Made by a program: the position numbers and the translations under genes
In this document: piece by piece, positions 1-8,909 of the stretch
Layout of the letters: each line of letters begins with the position of its first letter
Position numbering within the stretch: position 1 is the stretch's first letter
Source: Cranoglanis bouderius
Lineage: Eukaryota; Chordata; Actinopteri; Siluriformes; Cranoglanididae
DNA: 64,000 nucleotides
Reading direction: 5' to 3'
Assembly (NCBI GenBank): GCA_023630585.1
Contig: CM042553.1
Span: forward strand, 14,394,520 to 14,458,519
Notes under the pieces: model-generated
What the model saw: the letters and a program-made list of their open reading frames with translations, nothing else
The model's database searches: none
Told to the model about the DNA's origin: nothing

Positions 1-318
1 AGGCTACAAGTTACATGAGGACCTTTACTACATGAATGCACCAAAGCAAGCACTTTGGAAGTTAAAACTCTTGTTAACGGTAACAGTGTGCACAACTGAT
101 TTTAATCTAGCTTTGTAACATTAGCTAACTTACATTAGCTCGGTTAGTCCATTCTCAGCATTGCTCAAATCTGCACATCCTTAGAGCAATGGAAATTCAG
201 CAATAATGCTTAAAATGTGAGAAGACATTACAGTCCTCTTCACTATACAGCGGATGACACCGTATAATGACTACAATATAAACCTTGTGGCTTAAATGTG
301 TCTTTTGTGTTTTCCCAG

Positions 319-343
319 TGGAATCAAGTGGAATTTCACCAAG
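319..343 (+). CDS. gpx4: gpx4 25-nt micro-exon (GIKWNFTK)
   Basis: The acceptor tttcccag ends at 318 and the donor gtatgt starts at 344. The exon starts with the last base of a split codon and ends in phase 0. It encodes the Trp and Asn of the catalytic tetrad. Confidence 0.88.
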
Positions 344-1960
344 GTATGTGCCTATTTGATTTGATTAATTTGGGGGACAGTACAACTGTGTCTCACGATC
401 TTCCTTTTTTTCTTTTATTTTTAAATTGTGACTACAGTTAAAAATTTAACCTGTAACACACCTATGTAACATGTCTACAAGACTATAACATGTCTATACA
501 TTTTTTTGGTTTGTTTATCAGATTCTAGATGATCTGCATTCATGATTCATGATAACATAAGTGTTAGAATGTTAGAAGAATATGATAGAAGGATTTCTCA
601 AAATTTTGAGAATCAGTGGATTTATACTCACCGTCCCCTTCATTAGGAACACGTGTACACATTCATGACATTATCTAATCAGACAATCATGTGGCAGCAG
701 CACAATGCAAAAACTCATTCACATACAGGTCAAGAGCTTCAGTTAATGTTCACATCAAACATCAGTATGGGGGAAAAGTGTGATCTCTGTGACTTTGATT
801 GTGGCATGGATGTTGGTACCAGATTGGCTAGTTGGAGTATTTCAGAAACTGCTGATGTCCTGGAATTTTCACACACAACAGCCTCTAGAGTTTACACAGA
901 ACCTATGTTATTGGACATTTACTGAAACCCTTGACCTGTATCTGCATGATTTTATGCATTGTGCTGCTGCCACATGATTGTTAGATAACTGCATGAAAGT
1001 GCAGGTGTACAGGTGTTCCTATTAAAGTGACCTGTGAGAGTATGTTAAAGATTAAACTGTTGTCACTGAAGTTCATTTATAGTTTCTTGCCTTAAATGCT
1101 CTCTCAGAAGAAACTGACATTGATGTCCAATGTGTGATTTGCAGTTCCTCATTGACCGACAAGGCCAGGTTGTGAAGAGATACTCGCCACTTGAAGATCC
1201 AATTGTAAGTAGAAAATATATTCTCACTTTCTGCACCATATTTGCAAAACCTTTGAGACAGAAGCCATTTGCATTCAGGCAAAAACACATCTATTTCACT
1301 CCCAGTTCAGGTGATGCAAAATCCCACACTGTAGCTCGATCTCCCTCTAGCACATGATAGCTATCAATCAGAGAGCACACTGGCTAGCGACCTTGGCTAC
1401 AAATTTGCAAAATATAATAGTTAGCCTGAAGTTAGCTAGCTTGTTAGCATTTGGTTTTACTTACATAATACCTTTGCTAATGTTAGTTAGTGTGTTAGTG
1501 AACCTGGCTAGCCAATAAAATTAAATAGCTGCTGCTGGAGAGGTAACATTAGCTATGATAACTTCTTAACTACTTAGCTGTGAGATTTAATTGTCTTAAT
1601 GAAGCATGTGCTGGCTGCTTTGCAGTATTTAGTAAAGATGGCATTGTTATCAAGGACACTTCAAAATATTATCACTATTCCAGTGCTCCATTTGAGAGGA
1701 AGCTGATTAGATAGGCAGTGTTTGCATTATCAAGAATGCGACATGAGGACTGTCTTCTAATGTTCCTTATTTTAGACCAATTTGAAGGCAGCATCACAGA
1801 AGTTCTTACTCGAGAAGCTACTTTTTCAGTGCAGTATGATAATAGATAATAAACCCTTAGGCAAGAATTGTTATTGTGATATATAAAATTAAAGTTTTAT
1901 AAATCTACTTCTGTCTCTGTTTTTCAGTCAATAGAAACAGAAGTCCTGAAATATTTGTAA
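319..1960 (+). CDS. gpx4: Glutathione peroxidase 4 (phospholipid hydroperoxide GPX), 3' part
   Basis: GPX4 reduces phospholipid hydroperoxides with glutathione and protects membranes from lipid peroxidation. Only the last three coding exons are in the window: 319-343, 1145-1204 and 1928-1960, joined by GT-AG introns in matching phases. They encode GIKWNFTK, then FLIDRQGQVVKRYSPLEDPI, then SIETEVLKYL and a TAA stop. The KWNFTK block carries the Trp-Asn pair of the GPX catalytic tetrad. FLID..G.VVKRY.P.E.P is typical of GPX4 and unlike GPX1/2/3/7/8. The selenocysteine UGA exon must lie upstream of position 1, but a SECIS-like hairpin is present in the 3' UTR. Intron 344-1144 carries a Tc1-derived element at 625-1042. 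I cannot tell the a from the b fish paralogue. Confidence 0.9.
625..1042. mobile_element. Degenerate Tc1-like element / MITE (family with CACTCACCGTCCACTTTATT ends)
   Basis: Inverted ends are actcaccgtcc…cattaggaac at the left and gttcctattaaagtgacctgtgag at the right. An inner copy of the arm is also inverted: caatcatgtggcagcagcac (687-706) against gtgctgctgccacatgattg (960-979). The + strand still codes for a scrambled start of a Tc1 transposase (CDLCDFDCGMDVG…ISETADVLEFSHTTASRVYTE). It sits in a gpx4 intron and is internally deleted. Confidence 0.8.
1145..1204 (+). CDS. gpx4: gpx4 exon (FLIDRQGQVVKRYSPLEDPI)
   Basis: Exactly 20 codons, phase 0 at both ends. The acceptor tttgcag is at 1138-1144 and the donor gtaagt at 1205. 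The conserved core beta strand and basic patch of GPX4 are recognisable. Confidence 0.92.
1928..1960 (+). CDS. gpx4: gpx4 terminal coding exon
   Basis: The acceptor tgtttttcag ends at 1927. Ten codons (SIETEVLKYL) precede TAA at 1958-1960. Family members end similarly (…E.DLP.YL/F), so the C-terminus is full length. Confidence 0.87.
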   Translation, partial: SIETEVLKYL

Positions 1961-2013
1961 ACCCTGCACTTAATTTCACCTTGAGTTAGATATCCTCTTA
2001 GTGTCTGGTGACA

Positions 2014-2098
2014 TCCCATGGATTTATGACAGTTTGTTTTGAAAACCACTCTGTGGAAAGGACAAACCCGATGCGTTTGGCGTGCAACTCCTCATGGG
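2014..2098 (+). promoter_or_regulatory. SECIS element in gpx4 3' UTR
   Basis: ATGA at 2026-2029 faces GA at 2070-2071, as in the non-Watson-Crick SECIS quartet. Between them GTTTGT (2032-2037) pairs with ACAAAC (2062-2067). An unpaired A run at 2042-2045 gives the conserved apical AA. CCAC (2046-2049) pairs with GTGG (2053-2056) as the extra mini-stem of form-2 SECIS. An outer pairing CCCATG (2014-2019) with CATGGG (2093-2098) is possible but needs an asymmetric internal loop. Location 66 nt after the gpx4 stop matches its job: recruiting SBP2 so the upstream UGA is read as selenocysteine. Confidence 0.85.
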
Positions 2099-2233
2099 AA
2101 GATCACCAGTGCACAGATGGTCAACTGGAAAGGGACCCTATTCCTTCTTTACCATAATACTGTCTCAAGAGGCTATTACAGTTGCAGTCAGAAATGACTC
2201 AAAGTACTTATTTTGAAACTCTTATAAGCTCTG

Positions 2234-2239
2234 AATAAA
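2234..2239 (+). terminator. Candidate gpx4 polyadenylation signal AATAAA
   Basis: AATAAA lies 274 nt after the stop codon and downstream of the SECIS, with a T-rich stretch 40-60 nt further on. It is the first canonical signal after the gene. Confidence 0.6.
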
Positions 2240-2259
2240 CTGATAAAAATATTAATACC

Positions 2260-3116
2260 ACTTTTTGAATTTTGAATGATTGTTTTTCTCTGGTTTATTA
2301 TAAGGATCATAGATGGTACTGAAGCACAGAATTGAAACAATACATTTGGTGACATCTTATTTACAATTAAATAAAATCTTTTTTTTTTTTGGTATATTAA
2401 AAAAAACTGACTATTGACTTCCTGTTAACCCCAAATGCACATGTCTAATGTTAATAAGTGCTATAGTAATTCATCTGCTACACTGCAGGTAAGCAGATTG
2501 TGAGGCTGCAGATGGGTTAATGAATTATTTTATACTGCTATAATAGAAAATAAGAAATATCAAATCATCATGTTAAAGAGTAAAGTATTATTACATGATT
2601 TCCAAGGCTGTTATGCAATAGGGATGCCTTTGTGTGTGTGTGTGTCAATCTCTGCACTCATGATGTGCAACCCATAGAGAACACTGTTACCCAAGCCAAA
2701 TATTTTAAAGATATGATAATATATAATAATATTTAGGACCCGTTAGCAAATTAATGCTACTGATTACTATTACTGCACACGAAAATAATTAAAGGCACAG
2801 CTTGTAAAAGTGTTCTAGGACCTGTAGGACATTATGTCAAACATACCTTTAAAACAGTGATTCACAATATTGCCATTCATCAGAAGGCTATCAAATTAAC
2901 AATCTGCTCCTTTAACACATTTATATTCATAAAAAGGACTAAAGTTGAGCTTGTAAACCTTTTAGGTTGTCTTGATTTCATATGAACGTTTTATGTGGGG
3001 CGAAGCAGGTAACACAGCTCCAGGGTCCTCGGGTTACTTTCTGTAGTTCCTGTGTGGATTTTCTCAGAGTTGTGCAGTGTCCTCCCACTTTGCCAAAGCA
3101 TTCCACTAGGGAAGGG
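2260..3116. other. Intergenic stretch, no gene seen
   Basis: AT-rich sequence between the gpx4 poly(A) signal and a solo LTR. It contains a short GT run at 2632-2644. I see no long reading frame, no splice-linked exon and no recognisable repeat. Confidence 0.5.
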
Positions 3117-3751
3117 TGTCCAGACTTGCTTCAAAAGGGGCCAGGATGCATGTGCAGGGGAAATAGTCAGTTTATTATGAACATACAAAAGTAAAGGAAC
3201 ATTCAAAAGTATAGGAACATATATTAAACAGGGGGAAAAGCAACGCACCGGCAGGGTCAAAAAAAGGCAAACAGTCAAACAAAAAATCCAGAGTGTTCAG
3301 GCATAAATCCACAAAATGACAAGGCAATAATCCAAAGTCCATGGAGCACGTGGTAAACAAAAAACACAACAAGCTGTATTCATTGACATTCAATTGTAAT
3401 ACTCCGCGAGGAAGCGGAAACGGAAGGAGGTTTACATACACAAAACAATCAAAGACTAAAGACGTTAAACAATGAACACCTGAAACTAATCATTAAACCA
3501 TAAAGGACAAACCTATGAATGAGCAGGGGCGGAGACATGACACAAACCAGAGAACCAATAAGCATAAAGGAGGCGGAGACATGACGTAAACCAAAATACA
3601 AGCACATGGTGATATAAACAAAGCGAGAGTTCCTGAATGCAGAGTCCAGCGGGGTTTTTTTGAATGAAGCTCGCGCTGTTTTCAGCAACGCGGCGCGAGG
3701 AATGCGGAAGTGTTCGCGTAGCGACCTCCGAGAACGAAGGAAACTCTAACA
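3117..3751 (-). mobile_element. Solo LTR, minus orientation, related to the LTR element at 17502-21947
   Basis: Read on the minus strand it starts TGTTAGAGTTTCC (3751 downward), like TGTTAGGTTTCC in the full element. It contains the ATGTCTCCGCCTCC blocks, a CGCGGAGTATTA box (3398-3409), and an AATAAACTGACTATTTCC tail followed by CCCCTGCACATGCATCC, matching the order in the intact LTRs. No internal region follows, so this is a recombined solo LTR or a fragment. The distal boundary near 3117 is inferred by alignment by eye; I found no clear target duplication. Confidence 0.75.
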
Positions 3752-3789
3752 GTGTTGAAGGTGTAAATTTGTTTATAGTTACAAAATAC

Positions 3790-3936
3790 AATTAAGTTGG
3801 TCAGTGAAAACATTTAATATATTTTCTTTGTACTTTTGTCAGTTAATTAAAGTTTCAAAAGACTTGACAAATCACAGATTTTTGTTTTTATTGCATTTTA
3901 GAAAAAATCCCAACTTTTATGGAAATGGGGTTGTAG
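3790..3936. mobile_element. Fragment of the element family with TACAACCCCAATTCC ends
   Basis: The stretch ending tcccaacttttatggaaatg-gggttgta (3909-3936) resembles the right end of the full copy at 41410-42795. Only this end is present and the rest is diverged. Confidence 0.55.
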
Positions 3937-4020
3937 ATTTCTGCTTGGCCTTCAATACCATTGTCCCTGAGTCCTTACAAGAGAAACTGATCACTTTGCA
4001 TGTACCTGGCTCCATCTGTA

Positions 4021-4565
4021 CAGGACTGTGCAAATGTTTTAAGCACCATATTTTTTTTTTTAGTACAAACTTTGTTATAGATTTTTTTTATTTTATGACG
4101 TCTACATTATCAAGTCAGTACAAAAAAACATTTTAGATTCCCAAACATTAGTTTTCTAGCACAAAATTAAATGTTTCAGAAAAAATATTTGTATGTCATT
4201 AAAGAAAGCAGCATATTATGTAAGAGACACTTGAAACAAAAAACACAATGAAGGCTGCTGGGTTTTGCTGCAAAAATAAGAAGCAAGTGTGAAAGTCAAA
4301 GTCTCCAGAAGAACTGTGTCTGGTTCTGCAAGATGCTCAAAAATACTTACCAGTTAATTTCCTTATAAAACTGCACTAATTGTACCAAATTCTACTATTT
4401 TTATTTTTAGTTTTTTGTCACACTAAATAGTGACTTTGTTTCATTTACTACTGTTTACTGCTCTTTACTGTATTTTTTTGTAATAACATTTAATTTTATT
4501 ATTTTGAAGGCAACTTTGCTCTACCGCATTTCTTTGCATGTGCCTAAAACTTTTGCACAGTACTG
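4021..4565. mobile_element. Short non-autonomous Tc1/mariner-type element nested in the LINE
   Basis: Ends are caggactgtgcaaatgtttt…aagcacc at the left and gtgcctaaaacttttgcacagtactg at the right: an imperfect terminal inverted repeat of about 27 bp. TA dinucleotides flank both sides (4019-4020, 4566-4567). LINE coding resumes on each side. No transposase is encoded. Confidence 0.8.
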
Positions 4566-5506
4566 TATGTGGATCACAAACATCCTTTCTGACAGGAAGC
4601 AATTTGTGAAAATCAGTCAGAACATTTCTGAACCCCGGTCACTCAGCACTGGAGCACTACAAGCTTGTGTCCTCTCACCCCTCTTCGCTCTACACAAATG
4701 ACTGTGATGCATCTGTGAAGTTGGTTAAATTTGCATATGATATTACTGTGATTGGTCTCATCACCAGCGGTGATGAGTCAGAGTACCCCCAGGAGGTTCA
4801 ACATCTAGCCGCCTGGTGTAGCCAGAACAGCCTTGAGCTCAATGCTCTCAAAACCACAGAGATGCACATCACTTTCAGGAAATGCACATCTTCACCCTCC
4901 TACTCATCTTTAATAGCTCATCAGTGAGCACTGTCACTTGGTTCAGGTTTCTGGGAACTATGATCATACGGAATCTCAAATGGGAGATGCATAGATCATC
5001 CATCAAAAGTTCAGCAAAGGATTTATTTCTTACAGCAATTGCTAAAGTTCCATCTACCCCAGGCTATACTGGTGCAATTCTATACTGCCATTATAGAAAC
5101 CATCCTTGCGTCTGCTATCACTATCTGGTTTAATGCAGCCTCCTCCAGAGAAATGAGGAAGCTTCAACGCACTATCAAGCTTGCTGAGAAAATCATCAGC
5201 TGCATCACTTGAAGACCTGTACATTGCCAGGCAAGCAGGAACAATCATTAGTGACACCTCCCACCCTGCTAATTACCTATTTCAAAAACTATTATCAGGA
5301 AAGCAATCCCGCTCCCTGATAACAAAAACTGCACGTCATCAAAACAGTTTCTTTCCACTGGCAATTTCTGTTGTTACACAGGCTGGCCAGGCAGCATTTA
5401 ATAATCACTACAATTCTGACCTGCCAGTAACAAGCAATCTTGCACTAAATGTTTTTTTTTTTTTTTTTTTACAAACAACTGTATTCCTGGTTCCTGCACT
5501 ACAGAC

Positions 5507-5574
<68 letters not shown>

Positions 5575-5591
5575 TGTTGTTGTTGTTGTTA
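5507..5591. repeat. (ATT)n microsatellite running into (GTT)n
   Basis: More than 20 uninterrupted ATT units followed by a short GTT tract, inside the LINE 3' region. Confidence 0.95.
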
Positions 5592-6299
5592 AATATTATT
5601 ATTTTAGATATTTTAATAAATAGTTTATTACTATTTATTAAATGTATTATTTATTAATATTGTCATATTCTATATGCATATATTTATCATTGCTATTATT
5701 TAATATATAATTGTTCCACTCCGTTTAATGCACTCGAAACTGCATCCGGCTGCTATTTCTACCTTCACTGTAATGTACATTACAGCTGAGCCTACCATTT
5801 CCGTTTAAAGTGTAATATTTGTATATTGGGTGCAGTATTTGTGTATTAGGATGGCCGTTGGGCTGTCTGTGATGTGTGTGTTGAATGTATCGTGTTGTGA
5901 CCAAACACCAAGAAAAAATCCTAATAGCCTACATGTAAATGTATATGGCGAATAAAATGATTCTGATTCAATATATAACTGAAAAATCACCTGCTATCAC
6001 CTGACAGCTGTAGCTGTGACACAAAAGAATATTTGTGATATTCTCCTCAGGAAAATAACATGACTACTTTAGTTAAGGACTCTTTCTATTCACAAAAGGG
6101 TTTCCATGCTTAGTAGCCGCTCCAGTTTCCGTCCCCTCTTATCCTCTAATTTTTTTTTATTATTATTTATTTATTTTTTTGCAATGCCCATTATTTGTTT
6201 CATAATGTCTCGTGATATTAAATTCCTTAATTACTGCAACAGTCTGACACACGAGGAATACGGGTTTGCTGTGGCTCTCGATAACAAAAAGTATTATTG

Positions 6300-6520
6300 T
6301 TTTCAGCTCTTTTGAAATCACTCCTTCACTGTTAAATTTGCGAATTTTGTAATTAACCATAACTTAATATCATTCTGTAAATTAATTTGCATGTCTAGTC
6401 AGAGAAAAACATTCTTCTGCATTTTAGCTGTGTTAACGCAGTCTGCTGCCACCGTCAGGTGAAATGAGAAATTGCAACGTGTTGGCCGGTGGGCCACCTA
6501 TCATACATTCTCAGAGAAGC
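6300..6520. repeat. Dispersed repeat, copy 1 (second copy near 32935-33150)
   Basis: Shared blocks in the same order in both copies: cagctcttttgaaat, ctcactgttaa, gcattttagct, acagtctgctgccacc, gtgttggc and catcatacattctcag. Class unknown; non-coding. Confidence 0.6.
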
Positions 6521-6675
6521 CAGAGAAGGACAAAAACAAAGTCATCCCCAACTTCAGCTGCCTCCCAGACCCCGACAAACTGCCCCACCTACTGGGGGAG
6601 CACAGCGAGAGCTGCACACATGCATGCACGCATATATTATTTAACTTCTCTTATATGTACATATGTGTGTATATG

Positions 6676-8287
6676 CAGTATCTCAAAAAAGTGAGTACAC
6701 CCCTCACATTTTTGTAAATATTTTATTATACCTTTTCATGGGACAACACTGACAAAATGACACTTTGCTACAATGTAAAGTAGTGAGTGTACAGCTTGTA
6801 TAACAGTGTAAATTTGCTGTCCCCTCCAAATAACTCAACACACAGCCATTAATGTCTAAACTGTTGGCAACAAAAGTGAGTACACCCCTAAGTGAAAATG
6901 TCCAAATTGGGCCCAATTAGCCATTTTCCCTCCCCGGTGACATGTGACTTGTTAGTGTTACAAGGTCTCAGGTATGAATGGGGAGCAGGTGTGTTAAGTT
7001 TGGTGTTATCACTCTCACATTCTCTCATACTGGTCACTGGAAGATCAACATGGCACCTCATGTCAAAGAACTTTCTGAGGATCTGAAAAAAAGAATTGTT
7101 GCTCTACATAAAGATGGCCTAGGCTATAAGAAGATTGCCAACACCCTGAAACTGAGCTGCAGCACGGTGGCCAAGACCATACGGCGGTTTAACAGCACAG
7201 GTTCCACTCAGAACAGGCCTCACCATGGTCGACCAAAGAAGTTGAGTGCACGTGCTCGGCATCATATCCAGAGGCTGGCTTTGCAGAATAGACGTATGAG
7301 TGCTGCCAGCATTGCTGCAGAGGTTGAAGGGGTGGGGGGTCAGCCTGTCAGTGCTCACACCATACGCCGCACACTGCATCAAATTGGTCTGCATGGCTGT
7401 CGTCCCACAAGGAAGCCTCTTCTAAAGATGATGCACAAGAAAGCCCACAAACAGTTTGCTGAAGACAAGTAGACTAAGGACATGGATTACTGGAACCATG
7501 TCCTGTGGTCTGATGAGACCAAGATAAACTTATTTGGTTCAGATGGTGTCAAGTGTGTGTGGCGGCAACCAGGTGAGGAGTACAAAGACAAGTGTGTCTT
7601 GCCTACAGTCAAGCATGGTGGTGGAAGTGTCATGGTCTGGGGCTGCATGAGTGCTGCCGGCACTGGGGAGCTACACTTCATTGAGGGAATCATGAATGCC
7701 AACATGTACTGTGACATACTGAAGCAGTTCCCTCCGGAAACTGGGCCGCAAGGCAGTATTCCAACACAATAACGACCCCAAACACACCTCCAAGACAACC
7801 ACTGCCTTGCTAAAGAAGCTGAGGGTAAAGGTGATGGACTGGCCAAACATGTCTCCAGACCTAAACCCTATTGAGCATCTGTGGGGCATCCTCAAACAGG
7901 AGTGCAAGGTCTCTAACATCCACCAGCTCTGTGATGTCGTCATGGAGGAGTGGAAGAGGACTCCAGTGGCAACCTGTGAAGCTCTAGTGAACTCCATGCC
8001 AAACAGGGTTAAGGCAGTGCTAGAAAATAATTGACACTTTGGGCCCAATTTGGACATTTTCACTTAGGCGTGTACTCACTTTTGTTGCCAGTGGTTTAGA
8101 CATTAATGGCTGTGTGTTGAGTTATTTTGAGGGGACAGCAAATTTACACTGTTATACAAGCTGTACACTCACTACTTTACATTGTAGCAAAGTGTCATTT
8201 CTTCAGTGTTGTCCCATGAAAAGATATAATAAAATATAATAAAATATTTACAAAAATGTGAGGGGTGTACTCACTTTTGTGAGATAC

Positions 8288-8289
<2 letters not shown>
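6676..8289 (+). mobile_element. Tc1-like DNA transposon, copy 1 (CAGTATCTCAAAAAAGTGAG ends)
   Basis: The inverted ends (cagtatctcaaaaaagtgag at left; ctcacttttgtgagatactg at right) are part of long subterminal repeats of about 220 bp. Direct-repeat-like blocks (acaaaagtgagtacacc) recur near 6869, as in IR/DR-type Tc1 elements. It lies between the LINE and the pip5k1c promoter and ends against an AT microsatellite, which has eroded the target TA. Confidence 0.92.
7050..8033 (+). pseudogene. Tc1-like transposase, broken (copy 1)
   Basis: ATG at 7050 starts MAPHVKELSEDLKKRIVALH, a paired-like helix-turn-helix DNA-binding region with the GRPKKLS AT-hook-like motif. The catalytic domain follows: WSDET for the first Asp, N-DPKHTSK for the second, and SPDLNPIEHLWG for the last acidic residue. 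Damage: an in-frame TAG at 7470-7472 where copy 2 has CAG; a deletion near 7727 (copy 2 has about 11 more bases) that shifts the frame; Asp changed to Asn in the second motif (HNNDPK); and a short deletion at the C-terminus. Confidence 0.9.

Positions 8290-8292
<3 letters not shown>

Positions 8293-8365
<73 letters not shown>
8293..8365. repeat. (AT)n microsatellite
   Basis: About 36 AT units, directly after the right end of the Tc1-like element. Confidence 0.95.
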
Positions 8366-8366
<1 letters not shown>

Positions 8367-8439
8367 CTATTTTTGTCTGTACCCAAGCTTTAGCAATACA
8401 AATGTTAATATTTGTCAGGCCAATAAAGCAACCTTTTGA

Positions 8440-8797
8440 CTTTGAAGCCGCGAGCGGCATTAGACCCTGGGGCTGGACTTCGAAACCTGAGAGAGAGAGA
8501 GAGAGAGCGTATACGTGCGTGCGTGCATTTATAATATGTGACCAATAGAGGGCACTGTTCCCCAAGCATCAGACGAGGATTCTGTGTTTGCATTACGCCG
8601 CTCACTACAGGGGAGTCTGATGTAGGGAAAAAGCCCGAAGCCACTGCATGGCAGTGCAGATGAGAGGAGCAAGGCGCGCGGTCACATCCACCTCATTTCA
8701 CTATGCGCTCGCGCTGTTGAGAGCTTCTGCCCGGTAGACTGCAGGACAGCGGGATAGAGGCACGAGCGTACACGCGCTTTCAGCTTTCATACCCGGA
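8440..8797 (+). promoter_or_regulatory. Putative pip5k1c promoter and 5' UTR
   Basis: GC- and CpG-richer than its surroundings (gccgcgagcggc, aaggcgcgcggtc, gcgctcgcgctg), leading into the start codon at 8798. No TATA box is evident close to the gene, in line with a CpG-type promoter. A GA run at 8489-8507 lies inside. The transcription start cannot be fixed from sequence. Confidence 0.5.
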
Positions 8798-8909
8798 ATG
8801 GAGGCGGCAGCCGACGGGGCGAGCAGCCTGGCTGAGGCCGAGGATGGCAGCCCGTTATCCGAAGACGAACCGGTGTTTGGGGACGGTGACAGCCCAGCGA
8901 TGGATGCAG
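8798..8909 (+). CDS. pip5k1c: pip5k1c exon 1
   Basis: Starts at ATG in ggaATGg and encodes an acidic N-terminus, MEAAADGASSLAEAEDG…, residues 1-37. The donor CAG|gtgacc is at 8910. A second donor (CTG|gtacat, 8919) keeps the same phase and would add three residues; sequence alone does not settle which is used. Confidence 0.8.

Larger units (their letters stand above)
3937..5972 (+). mobile_element. Degenerate L2/Rex1-like LINE (reverse transcriptase part and 3' tail)
   Basis: Frames along 3937-4018 and 4567-5330 encode pieces of a non-LTR reverse transcriptase in order: DFCLAFNTIVPESLQEKL, WITNILSDRKQFVKISQNIS, a degraded SPQGCVLSPL block (GALQACVLSPLFAL), LVKFAYDITVIGLI (normally FADD), HLAAWCSQNSLELNALKTTE, FRFLGT, then LEDLYIARQAGTII and ISDTSHPANYLFQKLLSGK. 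The catalytic Asp pair has become Tyr-Asp, and stops and frameshifts abound, so it is dead. The end aataaaatgattctgattc (5952-5970) is the kind of tail seen in fish L2-type LINEs. It is interrupted by a DNA element at 4021-4565 and an ATT microsatellite. Confidence 0.8.

Noticed and set aside
8195..8565. Frames coding long Ile-Tyr or Thr-His runs
   Set aside because: Pure translation of the AT microsatellite and its flanks; no splice sites or conserved protein.
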